Assembly (NCBI RefSeq): GCF_932274485.2
Contig: NC_065885.2
Location: 34,299,062 to 34,363,061 of the forward strand
Source: Patella vulgata
Taxonomy: Eukaryota; Mollusca; Gastropoda; Patellidae
DNA: 64,000 nt
Direction: 5' to 3'
The notes under the pieces: generated by a model
What the model was told of the DNA's origin: nothing
Database searches by the model: none
The model's input: only the letters and a program-made list of their open reading frames with translations
Program-made: the position numbers and the translations under genes
Part shown: positions 46,526-59,941 of the stretch, one piece after another
Numbering within the stretch: the stretch's first letter is position 1
Layout of the letters: each line of letters starts with the position of its first letter

Positions 46526-47127
46526 AACGCAATCCGGTCTCAGAACGGATTTATGTGCATATGTTAGCATTACCTTTGACCTTTTGATCCTTTTCTCCAA
46601 TACTAAATTTATTTTTTTCTATAAAGAGTGCCAGGCACGGTTTCGAGAAGTGTTATTGCATAGCAATGTAAAGTGTTTAATTTCTTGAATTTTATCGCGG
46701 CCTGGAACGATGCGCTTATCCCGGCTAAGTGTTAACAATAGTGTTAGCCCAGTTTTCACTCTATAACTACAAGCCCCAAGTTCACAGAGCATTCTCAGAC
46801 ATAAGTTAAGAATGTACTCAAAATTGTTTGCCTTATTTTAACTAAAGTATAGCCCTTTATAAAACTTTTGTTATTCTAATGTATCAAATACATCAATATG
46901 AAACTATATGCAGTTTTTTGTATTTCTGGATCAAAAGATGTTTTTCATAAACAGTGATTTTAAGTTGAGCAAATTCTTAACATAAGTCTAAGAATGGTTT
47001 GTGAACTCGGGGCCAGAGTGTTCTTACCTTTCTCGCTTGCTACTGTTGTATTGAATAAGGGATGTATTCCAGTGACTTAGAATATGTGGTCTATTAGTAA
47101 TATGTGACTTAGCAAACCATTTTTGAG
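46526..47127. other. AT-rich DNA, nothing recognised
   Basis: No shared repeat or coding signal. Confidence 0.5.
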
Positions 47128-47397
47128 AACTGAAATGAAATGGGGTTAACATCCTACTTTTTTGTACCAACTAGGCTAATGAAGACAGGTAATGGCCATA
47201 TAGTGTACTATGAGGGAAATTTTGCTCGGACAGCGGCACTCTTATATCGAATTCCAACTGTCAAGCGTTCTATTACGCACCCGCCAATATCTACACGGTA
47301 CCTCGGTTCTCGTTCCATCTGAACTACTAGGCACTGTCCTTGTCCTGCGTCACTGGCAATGGGTAACCGCGGTGGAAGACGAGTTTAAGAAGAGTGT
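47128..47397 (-). repeat. SINE-1, antisense copy
   Basis: On the minus strand 'gacagttggaattcgatata', 'ccgagcaaaatttccctcat', 'gtcttcattagcctag' and 'aggatgttaaccccatttc' show SINE-1 from mid-body to tail. Overlapping plus-strand ORFs are artefacts. Confidence 0.85.
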
Positions 47398-47774
47398 ACA
47401 CAATGGAGAACTGATACAATAACCTCCAGAAATACAACTAATTAATGAATGTACATTAATAATCAGCTATAATTTTTAATTAACACATATGAAGTCATTT
47501 TATACTAATAAAAACTCGGCTTGCGACAGACTCATTATTGATATTTTAACACCTTTGTTCGAAAAGCCAGTTAGTTATAAAAGCATTTACTTAGTAGAAA
47601 CAAAACGGCCAACACCTTTCATTGTGATGGCCGCCTATCTTTAACGCTTATCTCAGTTAGACAATTGCAAGCACAGTGAAACAGGTATGTATTCCCTGGT
47701 TAACAATTGTCTACATCTTTCTGTAATGCGGCAAAACTCAAAGGAGCCATGATCAATAATAATAAATAATGGAC
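47398..47774. other. AT-rich DNA, nothing recognised
   Basis: No shared repeat or coding signal before the CpG-rich patch at 47779. Confidence 0.45.
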
Positions 47775-47830
47775 AAAACGCATGCGCACTCAGCGCTTCC
47801 TCACGCGCTCACGCGCTCACGAGATAAAGG
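47775..47830 (+). promoter_or_regulatory. CpG-rich patch with NRF-1-like site (tentative promoter)
   Basis: ACGCATGCGCAC near 47778-47789 matches the NRF-1 palindrome GCGCATGCGC except at one end. It is followed by 'cacgcgctcacgcgctcac', an unusually CpG-dense string for this AT-rich window. It lies about 310 bp upstream of the candidate first exon at 48100. Promoter function is inference. Confidence 0.25.
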
Positions 47831-48099
47831 ATAACAGTAGTGTTGATATTTAGTATACATATAGTATAGTAAAGCCATATACACGCCATTCAACCAATGG
47901 TATACGCGTAAATACTAAATATCTGTTTGCTGTATTGTATGTAGACAAAACATAAATGAACCTGCCTCATACGCAGTGGCACTCATACAGATAGTGACAT
48001 TCGATAACTGACATTTTAGCGTGTGGATTATGTGACATAGTTTTAAAAAGTTTATCTGACATATAACGGTACATATAGCTGCTATTGTTATCTTGCACA

Positions 48100-48150
48100 A
48101 TGGAGTTGGATTTAAACGCCTTTTTAGCAGTTACATTGATATTAGCTCAG
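48100..48150 (+). CDS. Candidate first coding exon: signal-peptide-like start
   Basis: ATG in strong context (A at -3, G at +4) opens 17 codons, MELDLNAFLAVTLILAQ, followed exactly in frame by CAG/GTGAGA, a good splice donor. An in-frame stop (TAG at 48076-48078) lies upstream, so this ATG is the first in its frame. Without splicing the frame ends two codons later at TAG. Residues 7-16 (AFLAVTLILA) are hydrophobic, like the core of a secretory signal peptide or a membrane anchor. The next exon is not identified within the window. Product unknown; could be chance. Confidence 0.25.
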
Positions 48151-50897
48151 GTGAGATAGAAATATTCTACTAAACTTTACCAAAGACCTTTACTTATAGG
48201 TTATGGTGTTTATAACCCAAAAGCGTATAGAACATGTAGACTACTTTCGATTTTTTAGCCGTTTTATTGACAATTACTATAGATAAAACGATTACGTATA
48301 ACACGTAGTTGATAGATGGATTGATTGTAACATCGATTACTAATCAATTTATCGATGGTAAAATTGTCATCTAAATGTCAAACACTGATGATTATCTTAT
48401 CGCAGTCGAAGAATAAATGTTACTAGAGCATTTCAAACATCAAATCTGCTGTTGTAAATGAATTAGGAGATCAATTTTGAAGAACGCTTGACATTTTTTT
48501 TCGAATTAGAAAAATTAAACTAGCATTTCACCTAATATATTCGGTTTTCATTCTTTACTCAAAAAGAAATAAAAAAGATTTAACAATAATGGCAATCGAA
48601 ACCCTAGTGTTCAATCATCTAGTAAAACATACACCAAATTAAAACATTGTTATAATTACTTCTTTTTTGTTTTATCTATCCTAAAGTTAGGAAATTGGGA
48701 GCATTCTTTGTATTTTTTGTTTGTATGTAAAAAGTCTTCAAACCCCACTAATTCATGATAGTACTCTTTGGTCAAAAATGAGATCATAATCTGTGTACGC
48801 CCTTAGCCGATTTTAAGTTCAATATTCGATAGTTAAAGCCAAAGTAAAATTAATAGGTGAACCAAATAGAATATTTCGACAAGAAAATGTAACCTTTTAT
48901 AGCGTGTCACATGACCAATCAAAATGGCAACACAAATCAACCCTTCTAAACTCATTTTTTGTCGAAATCAAAGGGTTTTAGATCATTTAATGGACAGCTT
49001 TTTGATAAAAAAAATATGCCCCCATAGTGTGAAAGATACATGTTGTGTGTGATATTTATTTGTACAGTTAATACTTGTGGCTTCAGATAATAAAGAAGGA
49101 TGACATTGTTCACATTTCCTTTTAAAGCTAACATGACTCTTTCTTTTTACACTAAGAGGGAAACTTGGTAGTTAATATATACATGATGTCACCGCACGTA
49201 CCGGCCATTCTGAGCGTGGACAAAACTAAAATATACACTTCGCCATTTACAATTCATTTTGACCTTAGCAAATATTGTTTCTTCTTAAGGCTAAAATAGT
49301 ACCATGGGGTTCAGCAAATATTACTGTATAACTAAAACGAGCCCAGCTTGTTATGATGTATAATAAATACAACGGTAAGATGTATATTCTACACTTGATG
49401 AGATGAAGCTCGAGGTGGATCCGAATGGAAATGACTTCAATTATATTTGTCTTCATTCGTTTCGCTTTAATAAGTTTGAATGTGTCGTCGGTGTTAGAAA
49501 AAATAAAACGAAATCTGATGAAAAAAACAGCTTTTTTTATTTGCCAATAAAAACAGCTTATTTAGACTCACTTTCTATGAGGAGATTTTCCTTTGAATAT
49601 CTTCTCAAAAAACTACTCTGATGTTATCGGGTACAGGGCTAAATTACGTCCTTTTCATACAAAGATTTCCACAAGGATAGGAAAATAAATATTAAACACA
49701 AGGTTTTAGTGTAGAAAATAAATCTATTCTTCTGACAGATTTAATCGTGGCTTAGTTATAAAACATTATGATTTTAGATATCTCTATGTGGGTCTATTAA
49801 GCTTAGGCTGTCACGCATTGTATTTCAATCTCTCATCGTACAAGAGCAATTTAAATCACTAAAATGGACACCCGATTTAAATCTTTACTTGTAACTGGAG
49901 AAATGAATACTGTCATCTGACGAAGGAAACTGTCCACATTTCTTCAGATATCACAAGTATTCACAAGATCGTGAAATTATCAGGGGATATTTCTTCCCTG
50001 ACAAGGAAGCTGGCGCTAAAGAACCGAGGTCAGATCAGTAGTCAATTGAATTAATGCAAATTTCGAATCGGGTTTTGGAGAAGGACTATTCCGAAACGAA
50101 AGATATTTGTTTTGAAATAAGGCCAAAGTGTTCTGCTTATCTGCTTCAACACAAAGTAGTAGAAGTTTAGAACTACCAGTACGATTTATAAATACGATTT
50201 ACCACAGTGAATTGTGGTCAACTAAACTATTTTGATCATTAAAATTTCAGTAAACGATTGAATGTTTTAAAGCCAAGCTGTTGGTTGTACAAACGTATTT
50301 TCTTTGAGGAGCCCGAGCTTACCGAACTAAAATTTGACACTTAACATCCAGCTGTTTCTCATTTTGCTTGACCTGTAAGCTTTAAATCAAAAATAATATA
50401 TTTGATTGCTATTTCAAAGGGTCATTCCAGCTTTTACAGTTTGCAAACGTTTCTGAGAATTGGGTGTTTATTCTTAAACTTTGGGTTTTACTAATTGTAC
50501 ACGTTGTTCAGTTTTTATATATGGACAAAACATTTAATGTATAGACTACCATGTAGACGTACATGGAAGCTAAATTAAGTCAAATTTATGATCCTCTCCA
50601 AACCATGTCACCAGAACAGTTGCTATAAATTGATATCCATCTTTTGACGACGACCCTGTTTGCTCAGTTTATTGACAATAACTCCACAAAGGTTGTAAAT
50701 CGTTTTGGGGAATAAATAACAAATACAGTGTAGTATAAACTGGTGTCAGCTTGTTATCTTATTTCGCTGCCACGTCAGACGCCTGTGTGCATTACGTTTA
50801 AATAATTGTCCTATTACGTCACAATATTTGTTGTATTGCGTCACAGGCCCGTTATTTTAGTAAACTATAGTGATGGACTAGACGTGAAGGGAGGTTA
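48151..50897. other. Repeat-poor AT-rich DNA, nothing recognised
   Basis: If the exon at 48100 is real this would be its intron. Short ORFs only (the longest about 72 codons at 49403). No conserved exon recognised. Confidence 0.4.
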
Positions 50898-53417
50898 TTA
50901 TGTGAATTCCTCTTCTCTATAACCTGCATTATATTCGACAGCCCCCCGGACACACTTGTTTATAAGCCTCTTATAGACATGATTAAACCCAAATAGCCCC
51001 CACTGATAATCGTTCCAACTAATTTCACGCTGAAGGCCTTTCTTAATAAATGGCGATGTACATATGTCGATGTTAAAGCAAACTATCGTTGTATCACCTA
51101 TCAGATTTAAAACAGCAGGTTGCATAGACTGATATTGAGAGTAGGTAACAATTCTCGAACTCTTAGAATTCATTAAAAGCTTTCTGCATGTGTATCCTTT
51201 AGAAACTAGCAGATTCATACACGCTTGAGTAAACGACTGGTAAATGAAGATTCTAGCCTTACTATACTTCAAAGTAGATCATTATTTAGTCTGGTTAAGT
51301 AATCCCTTTCAAAATTTATTTACCCAAGCTACGCGTATAACGTTATATAATTGATTATACAAAAAGATGAATTAGCTTCATCGGTTTGTATACATGGCGA
51401 CATGTAAGATGAATAGAAGATTATAAAACCTGAGAGTATTATTCTCCGAAATGGTTGAACATTTTATAGTTTAAATCTCTTAAATACAGGTATATTGTTA
51501 TTCAAAGAAAACACATATAATGTTCAGAACTGTTCAGTTCATACATAATGACCGAATATTTCCAGAATCACTTTTGAATTTGGAAAAGTAAACGTAATGC
51601 TTGGGTTACTTTTCTATATGTAGTTTTCTTTTACATGCAAAACATACATGTAAGACATAATGTAAACACACAAACTAATTAGCTTACTATCTATTAATAT
51701 TAAATATACGACCAGAGCTCTAACATCTGTATAAAACGACCATTAAAACAATATTATTTCTTTGATTTTCCTGTTTCAATGAAATTCGTAATACGTTACG
51801 TAATCACCATATTAAGGATGTTAAAATCTCCCCACCGATGAATATAACTCTTATGATAAGGAGTAATTTTTAAAATTGTTGTTATCGATGAAAGATAACC
51901 TCACGCTAACAATTTGAGGACATCCTTTGTAATGGTGGGTGTGTTGGTACAGCCTGACCCGGAAATTGAAAATACTTTATTAATCCATGTTGCTTTATGG
52001 TTATACACGTATTTGCTAATAGATTTATTTCATTTTAATATATGTCATTTAGTTTAAATTTAGCAGATGCTATTTGAAAAAAAATATTGCTAAGAAGCGC
52101 TTAATGTTTTATAGCAAAATCGTACAGTATTTTCTAATGTTACAAAAGACAGACTTAAACACGATCCCCGAGATTCTTCTTTCCAGAAGAAACTTATACA
52201 TGTGTAATAATTTATTTGCCCCCACCCCCACCTTTTGTGGAGTCTTTTTTTCAAATTTTTATTTACGTAGTCGACACAGCTTGATGGCGTCATCAGTAAA
52301 TGTGCACCTGTCAAGAAGAGGATTAAGTTCTCGCAAATTGATTTTGGATTAAAGTAATATCACCTGGTTCTGGCTGTAATTCCCATCCAAGTTTCATCTT
52401 ATTGAAAAGGACACATGAAAGCCATATTGATATAGCCTATACAAATCCATTTACAGGAAATCATATATTGACCTGAATTGACATTACATGACACGCGCCA
52501 CGTGAATGGGGGATAATAAACGTTATGGTACCATATATGGATTTTTTATTTTAAATTCAAATTTGATTAAATACGAAAAATCAAGCAAGGACAAATCTTA
52601 AAAATTGTGAGGTTTTTAAACATGTTTTCTTTTCAAAATGGCTCTTATTACAACACTGTACAGTATTACATTAACAGTATAGATACAGGTAGTCAGTATA
52701 AACAATATCTGACAATATAAGTCCCCCACCCCTTAAAAAAACTCACGAAAAACGCAACAAGATCATTAGACACGCTACACTTAGATACATTTAGGGCTCG
52801 ATATAATCAAACTCGTTCTTACAATTACAATGTACACAGGCGGGCGAATTTGACTCACAAACACAAAGTCTCAATGTTAACTTAATTCTATTGCATCTGT
52901 AATTTCACATTTTTCCTTTAGCTTCAATTTCACGCTTTGCAACATACTTTAACAAAACTGAGCATTGGTGCATAATTAGAGAACACAGATAATGTTATTG
53001 TAAGACATTCTAAATACAAAAAGCACGATGCTAATTTGACTGGCATGAAATTGATACCAGAAAAATCTTTAAAATGGCACACGAGCAGAGAATTCTCTAA
53101 AAAAACAGATTATCTTGTTCTAACATATTGTGTAATGAAACATATTTAATTAGAAGTTAAAAAGTTATGGTCGTCCGTTTCCTTATTATTTCGCATTTTA
53201 CACCATTTGAATCACAGATTCTGTTTAGGAAGAGACAATTTAGATGCATGTTTAGCGCATGAGAAAAAAAACTGTTACATTTGACAGATTGATAGATAAA
53301 CCGTTGGGTGTACGTTATCCTAATTCGCTTTGGAATGAATCGTAACCTTACCTTAACAGCCTCTTTTAATTCGCTTGATTCAAAGAATCTAGCTGTCGAT
53401 CACACAAATTATCTCCC
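50898..53417. other. Repeat-poor DNA with an unassigned 124-codon frame
   Basis: The minus-strand frame 50898-51272 begins with TTG and shows no domain I recognise. Other ORFs (52074-52352 and its antisense) overlap each other on opposite strands. Nothing supportable. Confidence 0.4.
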
Positions 53418-56299
53418 TTGTATAGGATTGGTCTTTATAGATCCTTCCTCAAGACTTGCTGTTCTCCCATATCGATAACTTTATTATGTATTATTAACCT
53501 ACATGACCGCAATCAATGGTACATCAAAGATACATTGATTAGTTTACAACTATCAGTTATTGTACAATATTCTCAACGGATAGTTTGGGTATATGTGTTT
53601 TCTATTACATACCGACCCCTGACAATAGCCAATCATGCACTTAACGACCTGTCTTTTATCGATATGATGTACACGAAGAAAAGTCTAATAATAAACAAAG
53701 GAAATATAGAGGTAGTTATTAAAGATAACAATTGCTTGTTAAATATTTAAATATGCTTTGATGTCCGTATTAATCAATCTACATGTACAGAATATTGTTA
53801 CTTGTGTTTTTAATATTCCTCTAATTAAACCCTATGTTAAGAGTACTTGTATAAGACGTTGCATGTTAAGTGATAAAGTAAGTGCTTAACAAAACAATGG
53901 CAGAACATACGGTGTAGCAGTACAGTAGAGGCTGCACAATTTGAATGATAATCTGCACATGGAAGTTAATACCGTAACGCCCTGACGGAAAATTTAAATT
54001 TTAGCGTTATTGAAATGTTTTAACATTGGTTATTGTTTGAGAATACATTTGAGAGATGTATATATACATTCATGTATTCAAGCAAGACGCTAAAACACGC
54101 CTTGCCATTCCAGATGGTTCGAGAGCATCCCCAGGAAACTGGTGCAAATACGACATTGTAAGTTGCATTCAGACCTATTTTAAGAAATTTAATTGTGTTA
54201 TTCATTGTAGATGTAGACATGTAATTGACGTGTATTAATACATCGATAACAATAATAAAGTATATTTGTATTTGTTACATCAGTCTGTTACGATATTTAG
54301 TTTGGATTGACATGTCAATATATTGCCAGACTAGGGTCAATATTTTTGTTATTGGTTGACGTGGGAACGCTTTTTAGGTCTGAAAAATTATATAGATATT
54401 TTCAGGGATGTACTTTGGTTAAAATAGACAAAAAGACCAAAAAAAAAACACAATTTAAACAAAGAATAAAAAAAATCAAAACATCAAAACAAAGAGAAAC
54501 TAAAAGAAATAAAACCCACCAACCTCGCCATGATTATCAAACTCTCGGGGCTATGAAGTATTTTGTTATGTTCTTAGAAACATGTATTTGTTAAAAACGA
54601 ACATTGTTTTCGCTTGAGTGGGGCCATGGCATTTGATTTAAACACAATAAGTTATATTGTCTTTTAGAATTTATCGTTGATACCAGGAGACAAAGATCAG
54701 AAGTGTAATTCTAAAGTGTTCCGATCGTACATGAATATGTTGACAAGCCACATTCAAATAATTTAATGGATTTTATTTAGACCATTCTCCGTTATTTTTC
54801 AGCAGATCCACTTGAAAGGGGTATAGATTAATAGATGTATCTCAGCAAAGTGGTTTCCTTTCAAATTTACTAACGCTTGTCATCTTTTAATAAACCAGTT
54901 GCATGACACCGAAACGTCTCAGCGAAAAGATCCTTGTCTAATAAAAAAAAGTCCCAACTTCGTGCATAGTAAACGAGTTGTTTGTCATACATGCATTCTA
55001 AAATACAATATGCCTTTTTTAAAGCATGTTTATTTTTTAAAATTATTTTACATATTTAAAAAAATATTTTATTATTATCTAGCAGGTGTTGTTAGGATTT
55101 ATTCATTTTGTTAAAACAGCTTGAACTGAACAGTTTTAAAGGCTGCACATGGATGTGAAATGAAAGTAGCTATAGCAATTGGGAATATTTTAGAAGTGAC
55201 ATATCCTCGCCATATTCAAATCACCTTTTAACCTATGTGGAAATCATGAGATATAATATTATGATTATGTGTAATGTTTATTTGACAGTTTTATTATAAC
55301 AAACATAGATGTTTAATGGCGCTGAGCTAATGCATAAAATAAACAATATATACCATTCGTAATAGCTTTCAGCAAAAATGGAAAGCTGACTTAATGATCT
55401 TTTACATGTCGTTTAATGGCTATATTTAGACATTATACATTAATGCGCCCTAAAAATTTACATTTAAGGAAAATGGGTTCTATAAGTTTTTGCTGTAGCC
55501 TTCTGTTACATTTGTAACCTATAGGTAGGCTAACGTACATATTTGTAGGTTCAGCGTCGTAGAGACATTTACCACACTCCCCAAGATTGTCGATTTTGAC
55601 ATTTCTCAAATCCGAATTCCCTGCTTTTGCCAACGGATTTTCAATACTAGATGACATGTCGAATTCCCTGACATGTTCGAAATATATTTCAAATCCACAC
55701 GTGGGAGTAAGGACACCTAATTATTATTAATCAATATCTGGTTCTTAACTAATCATTAATGCATCTGACAGTGGAATGCACCTTAATTACATGGTACGAT
55801 ACCTGTCATAATTTTAGGTATTTAGAGATAATTATTCTCACCTTACCTTGACACCTGAAGAGCTTTATTATTGGTATATAGTTTATTTATTAAGAATATA
55901 TACATGCTAAGAAGATCGTTTAACCCCGCTGGGCATTCCTGCCGACTAACTGTTTTGATGGGACTCCCGTTCAATGAGAAAAGATAGGTTCGTTAATGGG
56001 CGCCATCATGGGTGCGCTGATCATGGAAATGATTACAGCCACTGTTCAATTAATAACCCATTGTACGTTTTCCGTGACACATCTGAAAACCCGTCGTGTA
56101 TAATAACAATGAAAATAAAAGGCAAACGAAAATAATCTTTTTTTGCTCTGTCACGTGAAATGTGAATGTCAATATTAAGTGTATTTATTAAGTGGAGTTG
56201 ATTATTGTTCCGATGGGTTGTGAATGTTGAAAGTTTTAAAAAACACCAAGAAAGGATTAATGAAAATATCTCTGAGGTAAATGTGCTTTTATATACTTA
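53418..56299. other. Repeat-poor DNA, nothing recognised
   Basis: A 110-codon ORF (53418-53750) lacks an ATG start at its first codon and any recognisable domain. A lysine-rich ORF at 54307-54594 comes from an A-rich tract. A less AT-rich unique stretch lies at 55920-56110. Confidence 0.4.
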
Positions 56300-56560
56300 T
56301 TAAGATTTGGAATTATATACTAATGGGTTTTAAAGTAAATAGAATGTCTTTCTATTGTGTATGTTTTCTTTCAGAAAACCTTAATTGGTTTACGCTTAAG
56401 CAAAACTTATTAAGATTTGCAAAATACCATTTAATGTGCTAAACACTAATGTGTTAAATAGAATGTCTTTATGGACGTCTTTAACAATCTTAATTGGTTG
56501 ACTATTCGACGCTCAAGAGATACTAATAACTTAAGATTTGCACACGTCAGCTAATGTTTT
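56300..56560. repeat. Diverged ~115-bp tandem duplication
   Basis: 'aaatagaatgtctttctat', 'accttaattggtttacgct', 'ttaagatttgcaaaatacc', 'atttaatgtgctaa' (56336-56445) recur in order as 'aaatagaatgtctttatgg', 'tcttaattggttgac', 'ttaagatttgcacacg', 'agctaatg' (56456-56555). A partial third copy lies just upstream. Confidence 0.65.
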
Positions 56561-58164
56561 TATAAAGCATTCTGAGATGTTTTATACAGAATTTCAATAA
56601 ATTACTGATTATTTTATCTTAGTAATACTGATTGTCTGATCCCATTATTTTTCGCCCACTGACATAGTTACATGTGAATATCGGCTTATTTGCACATTGT
56701 ATTTGTGACTTGCATGGATGTAAACTTACTGTCATTGTTTTACCTAATCTTGGATTGTCACTTTAGTTTAAATAGGTCAGCCAGAACCAAATTAATGGCT
56801 TCATGTCTCAGAATCATGCATTGCCCTTCTTCCATGGTATCTTGTAAAAATTAAAGGAATATTCAGAAACGTACCGACATAGATACTTTGGTATAATTTT
56901 CCTTTAAAGCAATTAGACGAATCACGTTATTATGTACTCACTTTTTATTACGATATCATAAATTTAAAAGAGGCAATATGACAGAAAATCAATAACATTT
57001 ACATAAGTTTTGCTAAATACTAAACAAGTGTTATTAAATCAATAGATATATTTGCTAAAACCATTTATCTCAATGTTAGCGGGCATAATTCATATAATGT
57101 TAAATTCAAATTATGTAAAATTCAAATGGCCATGACTTACGTTGGGATTGATCGATTTCAATAGTTTTGAACCTTTGATTGATTTGTGGTGTGGCTTTCA
57201 TTCTGACTTGTTTTCCCATTAAGAAACCTATACTGTATATCTATTGGAACCGTTTGTGTCAGTTCCATCAGTGTAGGTAATTGTCTAGAAAGGGGACTTT
57301 GCAGATAATGTCGATAGTAATTTCTGAACTGCAATCGGATTCGTCTTATCTGCATCGATTTACGAATAATTAATGAATAAAACTCCATTATATCTTTCTA
57401 ACAATTGTCTTAATCACATTAGTATTTACAAAACATAAGATTGTGGAATCGATTTTTATAAGATTAAGTTTACGGCGAAGCGAAGACAGATAGCTATAAA
57501 GATTAAATTTTTGCTTATACTTAATTAGTCTATAAGCCTTAAGATAAATTAAAAAAAACACACGGGGTCTAACTTAATGCGATTAATTTACCTATGTAAA
57601 AACAAAGATGTTATGATTTGAAGAATTTTTACTTATATTTGAGATTGACCGATAGGCTTAGCAGTCTATGCCCTCACAATAAGATCGAAGACGATTACGA
57701 TTTATGTATACGGAGGGGATCTGATCTATCCGGCACAGACAATAGGCTATATTTATTAAAGTTATATATCAGTATATTATATTTTCAATTAATGAATTAC
57801 TCAAATTTATAGAATTTTATTCTTTTAGTAAGACCATATAATGGATTAAATCGATTCTGGGTTCCTAACTCTCCGTTATACGAGTGAACAATTTGCCACA
57901 GGGGAGACTATCTGTTGTAAACTTGCATGCAATATAAAAATTACTGACGTAGATCGCCTAGTCAGGAAATGTATTATTCATTTAATTCCGGACTACAACG
58001 GATAATTTCCATCAATTATTGACACATCGGGTTATCAAGTAATGCAAAACATGCAACATCACTGCATCAATTCACAATTTTGACGCGAGGCCTGCTCTCT
58101 TTCATGATCATGTTGTACACTTCGTTTGTTTTGTTGGTTTTTTGGGGGTTTTTTTGGAGGGGGG
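56561..58164. other. AT-rich DNA, nothing recognised
   Basis: Short ORFs only. No shared repeat found. Confidence 0.5.
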
Positions 58165-58508
58165 GGGGGTCGGAGCCACGATGACTTGGTGAATAAGGTG
58201 CTGGCCCACTAACAAATATATCTCGGTTTTAATCCCATTGAGGAATGGGAATGTTCCTTGGGATTTGTCTCTGTGGTTTCCCTTGTCCGTGGTGCAGGAT
58301 GGAGGACCTGGCAAGTAAAAGCGTTTCGTCATGTGGATGCGACAAAAAACCCGAGGTCCCGTGTACGCCATTGGCAGTTCGAATTCCTCGAAGAGTAGAT
58401 GGAAGCCTCGCTGTCCGGGCAATATGTTCCTAATAGCACATCATAAGCGTATGCCTATCTCCATTATACTGACTTGAGCAGACATTAAACCCTATTTCAT
58501 TTCAGACT
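58165..58508 (+). repeat. SINE-1, the most complete copy with tRNA-like head
   Basis: The head shows an A-box-like 'ttggtgaataaggtgctggc' (58186-58205) and a B-box-like 'cggttttaatcccattg' (58224-58240). The spacing suits a tRNA with GGTTAAGGCGCTGG-type A box. The SINE-1 body follows: 'gaggtcccgtgtacgcc', 'ttggcagttcgaattcc', 'gctgtccgggcaat', 'atagcacatcataagcgta', and the tail 'cattaaaccctatttcatt' to 58504. This copy best defines SINE-1 as tRNA-derived. A G-run precedes it. Confidence 0.85.
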
Positions 58509-59926
58509 ATTGGGTTTCGAAAACAGTTCTCTGTTTGATTTCTCCAATTCCCATAAAGTGGATAGCTGAAGTGAATTGAGGGCTGTAAAAGCGTTATTAT
58601 ATAGACTTGCCTTCACAAATTAGATGGAAATTGAACCAAGAGTAGCTCTCTTGCGTACCTGGAGTTGCTTGTCTTTATTAATCAAATGTACTTATATCTC
58701 TTAAAGACATTATAAGTGGCTATTTAAAGGCCGGTCGGCGAGATATAAAGAATTTCTGGCCACACTCGTCGTCTTAAATCATTTACGTCGCTCGTAGGAC
58801 AGCAAAGAAAACGAGCCTAGCTTGAACTGCAACGCTTTATGTTTCCCATGGATATTTTATATTCTCGACTAATTAGGATGAATTATATACTTCTGTGCAT
58901 TTATTTGCATAATAAGTAATAATACCTTCCATTTAAACAATTTATCACGCGCTGTGTTGAAAAATTATCTAATTTAGTTACTTTGTCTAATGTGAATGTG
59001 ATGTACTTCGTTTATTTACGAGAATGATGTCTAATAATATTTTGCCAGACATTTGCTGATATCTGTAATAAGACAATTAAAGTGTTGTAGAGGTCCATGT
59101 AACTGTCTTATATGTTTAAACTTATAGTGCTCTTCATTTGTCTATTCAATAATACCCCCATAGAATAAAACCTTTGGTCTGAACTTTATGATGCAATATC
59201 GCATTACCCCATCGAATAAAACCTTCATGATGCAAAATCTTGTTATGCACGAATTTGGGTATGATATCTATTAGAACACTCGTGTCCCCAATTTATATCA
59301 AGTATTTATGCACGTGGGAGTTTTTGAGACTGTTGAAAAACGTGCTTGGATTGTTGAGTTGGTCAGATGGATGTGCTGTATCGAAATATGAGTTGCCTGA
59401 TAACTAATTCTTCTTTCTTTAAATATTCATTTTGTAAAAGCTAAATCTGGCTTTTGGCATGTTTTATAAATTATAATTTAGACAGTCAATCACAAGCCCA
59501 TAATCAAATCTCCGGATTATCGGAAGACCAATATATTAAATGAATTAGACAAAGTCAGCCATATCTTGGTTAAACAGTAATATGGACGCCACTCACGGAG
59601 ATTACCGATTGAAGGACTATTGAGACTATTTGGGCTATTTCTTGTCAGAAACTCAAACATTCCGCCCAGAATAATGTAATTTGACTGAAATTTTCAATAT
59701 ATTCATTTCCATTATCCATTTTAAAACTATTATAGCAAGAACGGTCTGCTCCTTATCTAATTCTTACATAGTGCATCTTTAACCAAATTAGAATATATTT
59801 CTCCGCGAACCAGGTATGATTGTACACGGGAGATATATTATTAATAACCTGAGTAATAATTTGACTTCCGAGATAAAACAGGATTATTGATTTGCGCAAA
59901 GAATATTACCGATTAATGTGGTCAAG
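58509..59926. other. AT-rich DNA, nothing recognised
   Basis: A small imperfect duplication 'cgaataaaacctt...atgatgcaa' lies near 59160-59240. No gene seen. Confidence 0.5.
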
Positions 59927-59941
59927 ATACCAGGGGGCGCT
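59927..59941 (+). promoter_or_regulatory. CTCF-like motif
   Basis: ATACCAGGGGGCGCT, followed by GTCAG, matches 13 of 15 positions of the bilaterian CTCF core CCASYAGRKGGCRSY, with only the first two positions off. Such a GC-rich match is unlikely by chance in AT-rich DNA. Binding is inference. Confidence 0.35.

Noticed and set aside
50898-51272. 124-codon minus-strand open frame
   Set aside because: It starts with TTG, has no recognisable domain and no splice or promoter context. At this base composition one or two chance frames of this length are expected in 64 kb.
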